The position numbers and the translations under genes were made by a program. DNA of 64,000 nt from Mucilaginibacter gossypii (GTDB lineage: Bacteria > Bacteroidota > Bacteroidia > Sphingobacteriales > Sphingobacteriaceae), in the NCBI RefSeq assembly GCF_900100945.1, contig NZ_FNCG01000018.1, positions 83,618-147,617 of the forward strand, in the 5' to 3' direction. Shown here in pieces: positions 50,682-59,028 of the stretch (within the stretch, counting starts at the first letter, position 1; each line of letters starts with the position of its first letter). Under the pieces are notes generated by a model. It did no database searches. It had not been told where the DNA came from and saw nothing but the letters and a program-made list of their open reading frames with translations.

Positions 50682-52178
50682 ATGTCGCCAGGAGTATTAT
50701 TGTCATTCATCATCGGTTATTTTTTGGTATTGCTCATCATCTCGTGGCTTACATCAAAAAAATCTTCAGATAACGACACCTTCTTTGTAGCTAACCGAAA
50801 TTCCAAATGGTATTTAGTTGCCTTCGGGATGATTGGTACGGCATTGAGCGGGGTTACTTTTATCTCTGTTCCCGGTAAGGTTGGCACCGATGATTTTGCC
50901 TATTTCCAGTTTGTGCTGGGCAACGCTGCGGGATTTTTCATCATAGCAACGGTATTACTTCCCTTATATTACCGACTTAAACTCACATCCATTTACAGTT
51001 ATATTGAAGGCGCTTTAGGTGTTTGGAGCTATAAAACAGCTGCTGCTATATTCCTGGTGAGCCGGGTTATCGGCTCTGCATTCAGGTTATACCTGGTGGT
51101 TATCGTACTGCAGAAGTTTATTTTCGACAGCTACCATATTCCCTTTGCGGTTACGGTGCTTATTTGTTTGCTGCTCATCTGGTCGTACACCTTTAAGGGA
51201 GGATTGAAAACCATTATCATTACGGACAGCTTGCAAACATTTTTCCTGGTAACATCTGTTTTCCTGTCGATATATTTTATTTGCCAAAGCCTGCACATGA
51301 ACATTTTTGAAGCTGCCGAAACCATCAAAAACAGCAGCTATTCCAAAATATTCTTCTTTAACGATTTCATGAGCAGCAAGCTGCATTTAGGTAAACAGTT
51401 TTTAGGCGCCATGTTTATCACTATCGGTATGACCGGGCTTGACCAGGACCTGATGCAAAAAAACCTCAGCCTTAAAAATATCAAAGAAGCGCAAAAAAAC
51501 ATGTTCAGCTTTGTTGGCGTTTTCGTGATTATTAACATATTCTTCCTGAGCGTAGGCGCTTTGCTATACATGTACGCTGCCAAAAACGGCATCAACGTTA
51601 CTAAAACCGACTATCTGTACCCTACTATCGCCCTGCAATATTTAGGGCTTGTTCCTGCTATGATATTCATGCTGGGCTTAACAGCTGCTACCTTTGCCAC
51701 TACCGATTCGGCACTTACAGCGCTCACCACCTCTTTTTGTGTAGACTTTTTAGGGTTTAACAAGCGCAAGGATGTGAATAGCAAAAAAATGGTGGCCGTG
51801 CGTCATTGGGTACACATTGCTTTTTCGGGGTTGATGTTTTTAACCATCATTATATTTAACGCCATTAATAATGATGCTGTAGTTAGCGCCATATTCACCG
51901 TGGCATCATATACCTATGGGCCGCTGCTTGGCCTTTATTCATTTGGCCTGTTTGTAGGCCACAGGCAGGTAATGGATAAACTGGTACCCTTCATTTGCAT
52001 ACTCTCTCCTGCTATATGCTATTTTTTAAATGCCGAATCAAAAACAATTTTAGGCGGATATGTTTTTGGTAACGAACTCATCATTGTAAACGGATTAATT
52101 ACATTTATTGGGCTTTGGGTTACTTCGAGTTCGAAAGCTGGAGAAGTCCGTAAGTCGGAAAACCCGGAGATCGGGTAA
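50682..52178 (+). CDS. Sodium:solute symporter family protein
   Basis: A 498-residue SSS transporter of about 13 helices. Family landmarks are GTALSGVTFISVPG near 62-75, SYIEGALGVWSYKTAAAIFLVSRVIGS, and TAATFATTDSALTALTTSFCVDF (the Na+-site helix). It may import a sugar, amino acid or carboxylate; substrate unknown. The last 15 residues (SKAGEVRKSENPEIG) are encoded by a repeat arm and have no transmembrane character, so the C-terminus seems to have been altered by the repeat. Confidence 0.88.
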   Translation: MSPGVLLSFIIGYFLVLLIISWLTSKKSSDNDTFFVANRNSKWYLVAFGMIGTALSGVTFISVPGKVGTDDFAYFQFVLGNAAGFFIIATVLLPLYYRLKLTSIYSYIEGALGVWSYKTAAAIFLVSRVIGSAFRLYLVVIVLQKFIFDSYHIPFAVTVLICLLLIWSYTFKGGLKTIIITDSLQTFFLVTSVFLSIYFICQSLHMNIFEAAETIKNSSYSKIFFFNDFMSSKLHLGKQFLGAMFITIGMTGLDQDLMQKNLSLKNIKEAQKNMFSFVGVFVIINIFFLSVGALLYMYAAKNGINVTKTDYLYPTIALQYLGLVPAMIFMLGLTAATFATTDSALTALTTSFCVDFLGFNKRKDVNSKKMVAVRHWVHIAFSGLMFLTIIIFNAINNDAVVSAIFTVASYTYGPLLGLYSFGLFVGHRQVMDKLVPFICILSPAICYFLNAESKTILGGYVFGNELIIVNGLITFIGLWVTSSSKAGEVRKSENPEIG

Positions 52179-52336
52179 TTAAAAAGTAAAACAACAAATA
52201 AACCGGAATCAATTTTCTTTGTACTTTGCATTAATTAATATAGAATAAAAACTTCCGGACTTTCGGACGTTCCGACTTCCGGACTAAAAAAACACTTCCG
52301 GACTTTTGGACTCGCCAACTTCCGGACTAAAAAAAG
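52131..52336. repeat. Inverted octamer cluster, ACTTCCGG family (copy 2), with 43-bp direct repeat
   Basis: Left arm 52131-52167 lies inside the end of the symporter gene. Right arm 52251-52336 is two 43-bp direct copies (52251-52293, 52294-52336), each four ACTTCCGG-type octamers plus ACTAAAAAAA. The arm ends three bases before the LOG gene ATG. Confidence 0.9.
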
Positions 52337-52339
52337 AAT

Positions 52340-53047
52340 ATGACCGGAGAAGATAAAATAAGACAAGCTTTCGAGAACAAAAACTGGCAGGAAATTAAGG
52401 TTACCGACTCCTGGCAGATCTTTAAAATAATGGCCGAATTTGTTGACGGCTTTGAAAAACTGGCCAAAATTGGCCCATGCGTATCCATCTTCGGGTCGGC
52501 GCGTACGCATACCGATAACAAATACTACCAACTGGCGGTAGAAACCGCCCGCCTGCTTACCGAGCATGGTTACGGTGTAATATCAGGCGGCGGGCCCGGT
52601 ATTATGGAAGCTGCCAACAAGGGCGCCTATGAAAACGGCGGTAAATCGGTAGGTTTAAATATCGAACTCCCATTTGAGCAGTTCCACAATAAATATATCG
52701 ACAGGGATAAGATCATGGAGTTTGATTACTTCTTTATCCGCAAGGTTATGTTCATGAAATATTCGCAGGGTTTTATCATTTTACCCGGCGGCTTTGGCAC
52801 TATGGATGAATCGTTTGAGGCCATTACCCTTATCCAAACAGGTAAAATTGCCCGTTTCCCAATCATTTTTGTTGGAGTTGAGTACTGGAAAGGCCTGTTT
52901 AAATGGGTTGAAGAAAAAATGCTGAACGATCAGCACAATATCAATCCCGACGACCTGAACCTTTATCGCGTGGTTGATACCGCGGAAGAAGCTGTTGAGC
53001 ACATCACCCGTTTCTATAACAAATACGTGCTTAAGCCAAACTTTTAA
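52340..53047 (+). CDS. LOG-family (TIGR00730-type) Rossmann-fold protein
   Basis: A 235-residue protein with GSARTHTDNKYYQLAVETAR, SGGGPGIMEAANKGA and the active-site PGGFGTMDE (the PGGxGT and E of the LOG/lysine decarboxylase-like fold). Homologs cleave nucleotide 5'-monophosphates to release cytokinin-type bases or related products. No signal peptide. Its leader is made of repeat units. Confidence 0.88.
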   Translation: MTGEDKIRQAFENKNWQEIKVTDSWQIFKIMAEFVDGFEKLAKIGPCVSIFGSARTHTDNKYYQLAVETARLLTEHGYGVISGGGPGIMEAANKGAYENGGKSVGLNIELPFEQFHNKYIDRDKIMEFDYFFIRKVMFMKYSQGFIILPGGFGTMDESFEAITLIQTGKIARFPIIFVGVEYWKGLFKWVEEKMLNDQHNINPDDLNLYRVVDTAEEAVEHITRFYNKYVLKPNF

Positions 53048-53064
53048 CAGGCAATACAATAAAA

Positions 53065-53095
53065 AAATGCCGCTCCATGAGGGCGGCATTTTTGT
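53065..53095. terminator. Bidirectional terminator
   Basis: AAATGCCGC/GCGGCATTT, 9 bp, with TTTG downstream on the plus strand and AAAA-rich flanks giving T on the minus strand. It separates the convergent LOG and thioredoxin-like genes. Confidence 0.8.
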
Positions 53096-53122
53096 TTGAT
53101 ATAGTTTTAGGTTTGCAATCAG

Positions 53123-55078
53123 CTATTTCATGTTTTGTTTTGGCGTAGCAGCAACTTCCGCGGCAACCGGCGCTTTTGCCATGTCAATCATTGTGCTCAC
53201 TTCTTCTACCAACCCTTCTGCCGAACCACCAAATCCCACAACCTTAAAGCGGGTATTGCCGTTTTTATCGATGATGAACTTGGTTGGAATACCGGTTACT
53301 CCAAATTGTGAAACCACTTTTGATTGCCTGCCATCGCTGCCTTTTTCATCTACCAGCACGTTAAAAGTGTAATTATTATCGGTAATGAATTTTTTTACGC
53401 CATCAATATAATTATCGCCGTTTTCCCAGGTATCAATAAACAGGAATTTCACATCCTCATCATCCTTATATTTATTTACAGCCATTTGCATTCCCGGAAA
53501 AGATGCTTTACAAGGGCCGCACCAGGTAGCCCAAAAATCAACTATAACAATCTTGCCTTTTAAGTCGGCCAGCGAAACGGTTTTTCCCGCAAAATCTTTA
53601 AGGGCAAATTTGGCAGCAGGCTCGTTGGTCATTTGCTTAGCCACCTCTTCCCTTTTTTTGTCTTTTGCAATAGCTGTTAAACCGGCCAGGTATTGATCGT
53701 AACCTGCTTCATTGCCTTTTAAGCCTACATAGGCCTTTTTTAACTCTTCTGTTAAAGCAGGGGAAACTTTAGCTGCCTTAAACGCGCCTTCAATTACATC
53801 TTTTGATTCGGCATATTTGCCAAGGGCATTTAAAATAAGTACGTAATGCTCGGTGGTGATAGGGTCGTTATCCTTGTTGTCTGTATAAACCTCTTTTTGA
53901 TATTTAAGGGCCTCATTATATTTTTTCTCTTTATATAAAATGAATGCGTAACTATCAGCATACATGTTATATACATCCTTGTTTTGCTTTTGCATGCTCT
54001 TTACCGACATAAACGGCGAAGCCTCAGGATGCTTCATTTTTTCAATAACGATCTCCAATGATTGTTTTGACAGCTTTTCAGCCTCGTCAAGGCGCTCATC
54101 TTGTTGAGCCCAGCCATAAGCTATGTTGTTATAGCTGTTTGCAATGCTTGATTTATTTTGGACTTGTGCTGCATAAGCATTAGAAGCAGCTGTATTACCA
54201 TCAGTCAAAAAGCCGGTAGCCAGTTGCCCTCGTATATAATCTATTCGAGAACCTTTATCAGTAGCCATAGCCGGGAATTTGGCTATATATGCTTTATAAA
54301 GCGAATCTTTTTTGTGCACATCCTTCTCGCGCATCATGGCAAATTCCGCCTCGTTTTTTACTGATTCGCCGTTAGGATACTTAGCTTTGATAATCTCTCC
54401 CAATGAATCGGCAGAGTTTTTTTTGTTACGCCAGTTCAGTATGTTAGCGGCCAGGATCAGATCTTTTTCTACCGCGCTTTTTTCAAGCGCTTTAACTTTG
54501 GCTTCTAACAAGGCAGAAGTAGCCGGATCTTTTTTCTTGGCCAATATATAGTAGTAATTAAACTGATATGGTTTTTCGGCCTGCGGGTAGGCATCATATT
54601 CTTTTTTATATAAAGTCAGGCCTTCTTCGGAGTCTATCTTTATTTTGGCAAAATTACTGCCAACCCCACTGGCCAATATGTAAGCTTTTGCTTCATAAGC
54701 ACCCTGAACAGGTTTTTTATCTTTATAAACTAAGTATATGTACCCTTTGTCGTTATTATTATCAATATCACCGTTACTAAAAATCTTTACAAAAAAAGCT
54801 TTCGCTGTGGCAGGAATAGTGAAATCGCCGGAAAGTAAAGAGCCATTAGGTTTTAATTCGATGTCGGCTGCCGGGTTATCCTTCCCATCAATGTAGTATA
54901 CCTCTGCGCTGATATCCTTTTTATCGGCAACAGGCGTACCTTTCGGATCATAAGTAATTTTAACCTTTTCGGTTGCCGATGGATAACTATCAGATAATGT
55001 AAGATGATTACTTTGTGCAAAAAAACTTTGCACAGCCAAGAGTGCCGGCAACAGTAGCATTGATTTGTGTGGTTTCAT
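53123..55078 (-). CDS. TlpA-like thioredoxin-fold protein with TPR region
   Basis: A 651-residue secreted protein (signal peptide about 1-22, ending FFAQS). An N-terminal Ig-like region (about 25-130) and a long helical TPR-like middle (about 180-480) lead to a C-terminal TlpA/ResA-type thioredoxin domain (about 490-640) with FWATWCGPCKASFPG, so the CGPC active site is intact. The cis-Pro loop appears as GVTGIPTKFIID. Such fusions reduce or exchange disulfides in the periplasm and are common in Bacteroidota. Confidence 0.9.
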   Translation of the reverse strand: MKPHKSMLLLPALLAVQSFFAQSNHLTLSDSYPSATEKVKITYDPKGTPVADKKDISAEVYYIDGKDNPAADIELKPNGSLLSGDFTIPATAKAFFVKIFSNGDIDNNNDKGYIYLVYKDKKPVQGAYEAKAYILASGVGSNFAKIKIDSEEGLTLYKKEYDAYPQAEKPYQFNYYYILAKKKDPATSALLEAKVKALEKSAVEKDLILAANILNWRNKKNSADSLGEIIKAKYPNGESVKNEAEFAMMREKDVHKKDSLYKAYIAKFPAMATDKGSRIDYIRGQLATGFLTDGNTAASNAYAAQVQNKSSIANSYNNIAYGWAQQDERLDEAEKLSKQSLEIVIEKMKHPEASPFMSVKSMQKQNKDVYNMYADSYAFILYKEKKYNEALKYQKEVYTDNKDNDPITTEHYVLILNALGKYAESKDVIEGAFKAAKVSPALTEELKKAYVGLKGNEAGYDQYLAGLTAIAKDKKREEVAKQMTNEPAAKFALKDFAGKTVSLADLKGKIVIVDFWATWCGPCKASFPGMQMAVNKYKDDEDVKFLFIDTWENGDNYIDGVKKFITDNNYTFNVLVDEKGSDGRQSKVVSQFGVTGIPTKFIIDKNGNTRFKVVGFGGSAEGLVEEVSTMIDMAKAPVAAEVAATPKQNMK

Positions 55079-55171
55079 AGGTTTAACTAATTATATAGTT
55101 CAAGTTAAATACAAATTATTATAAATACAATTATTTTAACAATTATTAACGTTAATAATTTATTTTGCGCC

Positions 55172-56437
55172 ATGGATAAGTCCGCCAAGAATAAACCCCA
55201 GGGAGCTTTAGGCTTTATATTCGTTACTTTACTGATTGATGTGGTAGGCTTAGGGATCATCATACCTGTACTGCCCAAACTGATTGAAAAATTGATCCAC
55301 GCCGGGTTGAGCGAAGCTTCTTTGTATGCCGGCTTTTTAACGCTGGCCTATTCGGTAATGCAGTTCCTTTTTTCGCCAATGATAGGCAACCTGAGTGATA
55401 AGTATGGCCGCCGCCCGGTTTTGCTTTGTTCCTTACTGGGTTTTGGCATTGATTATTTGTTCCTTGCCTTTGCACCATCCATATGGTGGCTATTTTTAGG
55501 CCGGGCAATTGCAGGCATTACCGGCGCCAGCTTCACCACAGCATCGGCCTATATAGCTGATGTGAGTACTCCCGAAAAGCGTGCCCAAAACTTTGGTATG
55601 ATTGGCGTTGCCTTTGGTCTCGGCTTTATCATTGGTCCGGCAATTGGCGGTGTGTTAGGTAAAATGGATGTTCAATATCCATTTTTCGCTGCCGCAGGTT
55701 TGGCCTTTTTGAACGCCCTCTATGGCTTCTTCATCCTGCCCGAATCGCTGGATGAGGCCCATCGCCGTCCCTTCGATATGAAAAGGGCAAACCCGCTGGG
55801 CTCATTGCTGCAGCTTAAAAAATATCCGTCGGTTATGGGTTTGGCCCTATCGCTTTTCCTGGTATATTTTGCCGGGCAGGCCGTACAAAACGTTTGGACA
55901 TATTTTACTTTCGAAAAATTTAAATGGGGCGAGGATACCGTTGGTTATTCTCTTGCCTTTATAGGCCTGATGATAGCGTTGGTACAGGGCGGCCTGATGC
56001 GCCTGATCTTACCTAAACTGGGCATGGAACGTTGCATTTGGGTTGGCTTGCTGCTATATAGCATCGGCCTTATCCTGTTTGCTGTGGCAACCCAGGGTTG
56101 GATGATGTTTGCCTTTATGGTGCCTTATGCCCTTGGCGGTATTGCAGGCCCGGCGTTGCAGGGCATCATGACCAACCAGGTACCTGCCAATGAACAGGGC
56201 GAACTGCAGGGTGGCCTAACCAGCCTCATGAGTCTGAGCGCCATTTTTGGCCCCTGGGTAATGACCACTTTATTTTATTATTTCACCAACGATAAAAGGC
56301 CCTTCTTTTTTCCGGGAGCCCCCTTTATTTTAGGTGCAATACTGATGTTGATAAGCGCGTTGCTTGCTATCCGTAATTTCAAAAACGTGAAGAAAACCTC
56401 AGCAAAGGATGTGGATGCCTTAGCAACATTGCATTGA
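55172..56437 (+). CDS. MFS transporter, TCR/Tet-type (copy 1)
   Basis: A 421-residue 12-helix permease. N-terminal GFIFVTLLIDVVGLGIIIPVLP and loop motif A GNLSDKYGRRPVLL place it in the TCR/Tet drug:H+ antiporter group. GRAIAGITGASFTTASAYIAD is motif C-like. Likely an efflux pump; drug specificity cannot be told. A near paralog follows at 57080, with an exonuclease gene between. Confidence 0.9.
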   Translation: MDKSAKNKPQGALGFIFVTLLIDVVGLGIIIPVLPKLIEKLIHAGLSEASLYAGFLTLAYSVMQFLFSPMIGNLSDKYGRRPVLLCSLLGFGIDYLFLAFAPSIWWLFLGRAIAGITGASFTTASAYIADVSTPEKRAQNFGMIGVAFGLGFIIGPAIGGVLGKMDVQYPFFAAAGLAFLNALYGFFILPESLDEAHRRPFDMKRANPLGSLLQLKKYPSVMGLALSLFLVYFAGQAVQNVWTYFTFEKFKWGEDTVGYSLAFIGLMIALVQGGLMRLILPKLGMERCIWVGLLLYSIGLILFAVATQGWMMFAFMVPYALGGIAGPALQGIMTNQVPANEQGELQGGLTSLMSLSAIFGPWVMTTLFYYFTNDKRPFFFPGAPFILGAILMLISALLAIRNFKNVKKTSAKDVDALATLH

Positions 56438-56511
56438 TCATTTATTTTTTGTATATTATAGATAATTAACATGCTTATTTAAAGCAAATACAAACTATAA
56501 TAATTAATACA

Positions 56512-57030
56512 ATGGCTTACATTATGGTAGATATAGAAAGCGACGGTCCAATTCCGGGCGATTATTCTATGATCTCGTTTGGGGCGGTGCTGGTACAAGA
56601 CGGCCTCAAAGAAACTTTTTACGGGCAGTTGAAGCCCATTTCTGAAAATTACATTCCAGAAGCGCTGGCTGTATCCGGACATACCCGCGAGGAAACTTTA
56701 AATTTTGATGATCCGGCAAAGGTCATGAATGATTTCGCAGCGTGGTTAAAACGGGTTTGCCATGATAAACCACATTTCATCAGTGATAATAATGGATTTG
56801 ACTGGATGTTCATCTGCTGGTATTTTCATCATTTCACAGGCGACAATCCTTTTGGTTTCAGCTCGCAAAACCTGGGCAGCCTGTACAAAGGCATAGTAAA
56901 AGATATGTTTCAAAACTTTAAACACCTGCGCCAAACATCGCACACACATCACCCGGTTGATGATGCCAAAGGCAATGCCGAAGCATTGCTTACCTTAAAA
57001 CATGAATATGGATTGAAGATAAAGCTGTAA
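56512..57030 (+). CDS. DEDDh 3'-5' exonuclease (DnaQ/RNase T-like)
   Basis: A 172-residue nuclease with the DEDDh motifs: VDIESDGP (D7, E9) near the start, FISDNNGFDWMF (second Asp), and HHPVDDAKGNA, where His and Asp close the site. Length and domain are typical of stand-alone exonucleases that act on DNA or RNA 3' ends. Lies 74 bases after the first and 49 bases before the second MFS gene, all in the same direction. Confidence 0.85.
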   Translation: MAYIMVDIESDGPIPGDYSMISFGAVLVQDGLKETFYGQLKPISENYIPEALAVSGHTREETLNFDDPAKVMNDFAAWLKRVCHDKPHFISDNNGFDWMFICWYFHHFTGDNPFGFSSQNLGSLYKGIVKDMFQNFKHLRQTSHTHHPVDDAKGNAEALLTLKHEYGLKIKL

Positions 57031-57079
57031 TATAACCTGAAATAAAACTTTTGACCTGCTTAAACCTTTATCATTATTA

Positions 57080-58333
57080 ATGAGCGCCAAACCTAAAAAA
57101 CATACCGCTGCCTTAGGATTTATTTTCGTAACGCTTTTTATTGATGTACTTGGTTTAGGCATCATTATACCGGTAATGCCCTCGCTGCTCGAGAAACTGG
57201 GCAACATGGATGTAAGCACCGCTGCGCAATATAATGGCTATTTAACTTTCACGTACGCCTCCATGCAGTTCCTGTTTTCATCACTATTGGGTAACCTGAG
57301 CGATAGGTACGGGCGCCGGCCTGTATTATTAGGTTCGCTTATTGGCTTTGGGATAGATTATATTTTTATGGCCTTTGCTCCTACTGTGGCCTGGTTATTT
57401 ATCGGCCGTGCCATAGCAGGCTTTGCGGGCGCCAGTAATACCACAGCAACCGCTTACATTGCCGATATCAGTACAGGTAAAAACCGGGCGGCAAATTTTG
57501 GTTTGGTTGGGGCAGCATCCGGGCTTGGATTTATTATTGGTATAGGCACCGGGAGCTTTTTGGGTGCATTAAATGTGCGGTTCCCTTTTATGTTGGCGGC
57601 CGGTCTGGCACTCCTGAATGCGGCGTATGGCTATTTTGTATTACCCGAATCATTAAATATCAAAAACCGCAGGCGCTTTGAATGGAAGAAGGCTAATCCC
57701 ATTAGCTCATTACGCAGCCTGTCGCGCTATAAATCCTTAACCGGATTGATCGGAGCATTCTCGTTGGTTTATATCGCCCAAAAAGCTGTTGAATATGTGT
57801 TATCCTTTTACGTAACCGAAAAGTTTGACTGGTCGCTGAAAAGCATTGGTTTTTTAGGCTTTTTTATTGGAATAGTACTGGTAGCCATACAGGGAGGGCT
57901 CATCAGGTTTACCATTCCTAAATTCGGGCAGGAGAAAAATATTGTAGCCGGCTTACTATTTTACACCATCGGCTTAACCCTCATTGCTTTTGCCAACCAG
58001 GGTTGGATGATGTATGTTTTTATGGTACCTTATTGCCTTGGCGGTATTTCGGGCCCTTCACTTCAGGGTATGATTACCAGTACAGTATCAGCTAAAGAGC
58101 AGGGCGAATTGCAGGGCTCATTGACCAGTATCAGTAGTTTAGCAGTAATCATCGGCCCCCTGTTAATGAGTTCGGTGTTTCATTTGTTTACCCATCGTGA
58201 TACTTCAACCTATTTTCCGGGTGCTCCGTATATTTTGGGTGCGATTTTAATGCTAATAGCTGTTTTTTGGGCAGTAAGAAGCTTCAAGAAAGCCAGGGTG
58301 ACAGATTCAAAACAGGTGGAAGTGTTGCCGTAG
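57080..58333 (+). CDS. MFS transporter, TCR/Tet-type (copy 2)
   Basis: A 417-residue paralog of the protein at 55172: GFIFVTLFIDVLGLGIIIPVMP, GNLSDRYGRRPVLLGS, and the C-terminal QGELQGSLTSISSLAVIIGP correspond segment by segment. A tandem duplication with an exonuclease gene caught between is the simplest explanation. Also expected to be an efflux or small-molecule H+ antiporter. Confidence 0.9.
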   Translation: MSAKPKKHTAALGFIFVTLFIDVLGLGIIIPVMPSLLEKLGNMDVSTAAQYNGYLTFTYASMQFLFSSLLGNLSDRYGRRPVLLGSLIGFGIDYIFMAFAPTVAWLFIGRAIAGFAGASNTTATAYIADISTGKNRAANFGLVGAASGLGFIIGIGTGSFLGALNVRFPFMLAAGLALLNAAYGYFVLPESLNIKNRRRFEWKKANPISSLRSLSRYKSLTGLIGAFSLVYIAQKAVEYVLSFYVTEKFDWSLKSIGFLGFFIGIVLVAIQGGLIRFTIPKFGQEKNIVAGLLFYTIGLTLIAFANQGWMMYVFMVPYCLGGISGPSLQGMITSTVSAKEQGELQGSLTSISSLAVIIGPLLMSSVFHLFTHRDTSTYFPGAPYILGAILMLIAVFWAVRSFKKARVTDSKQVEVLP

Positions 58334-58421
58334 AAACACGCAAGCCCCACCCCAACCCTACCCTACCCGAAAGGAAGGCTTTAAGAAAATCGCCCCTACA
58401 CCGGAGGAGATTTATAGAGAG

Positions 58422-59012
58422 CTAATCCAATCCGCTCACGCCGCCAGATATCACAAACTTCATCACATCGGCAGCACTCTTATCCATCGGTTTTACCCTA
58501 TCGGCAGCAATGATGATTACCTGCCCTGCAAACGAGTAGGAATACGGGAAGTATACAGCCACCTCGCCGGGCAAGCCAATCTTTGTCAGGTCTTTCTGAA
58601 CCAGGAAACCTATCTTTTTTAAACCGAACTCATTAACCTCAACCAGTACCGGTTCGTTGAACTTTTTCTCTTCGCCAACAAAGGCTTCTGTCAAATCTTT
58701 TATCGACGAATACAGGAACGCGAAGATGGGCAAACGTGCAAACCACCGCTTAAACCAGGCTTTAATTGGTTCGGTGATTACATTGGTAACCAGCACCCCC
58801 ATGATCATGATAACCACTACCACATTCAGGATCCCCAAACCCGGGATATACATGTGCTTCCCGGTCTTATCAACCCAAAGATCACTCAGATTAAGCGCCT
58901 TATCAATGCTGGCCACCGCCCAGTACATCAGGAAAATAGCTGCGCCTACCGGTACAACCACCAACATCCCTTTTACAAAATACCTGAATAATGCCCGCGC
59001 TAACCTGTTCAT
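58422..59012 (-). CDS. DUF502 family membrane protein
   Basis: A 196-residue protein with two N-terminal membrane helices (about 15-35 and 57-77) and a soluble C-terminal domain (FVGEEKKFNEPVLVEV, then FLVQKDLTKIG and YFPYSYSFAGQVIII). Matches the DUF502 pattern. Function is unknown. Its ATG lies 17 bases from the end of murF-alr, on the same strand, so it is cotranscribed. Confidence 0.85.
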   Translation of the reverse strand: MNRLARALFRYFVKGMLVVVPVGAAIFLMYWAVASIDKALNLSDLWVDKTGKHMYIPGLGILNVVVVIMIMGVLVTNVITEPIKAWFKRWFARLPIFAFLYSSIKDLTEAFVGEEKKFNEPVLVEVNEFGLKKIGFLVQKDLTKIGLPGEVAVYFPYSYSFAGQVIIIAADRVKPMDKSAADVMKFVISGGVSGLD

Positions 59013-59028
59013 TTTAAGCCCCTGATTT

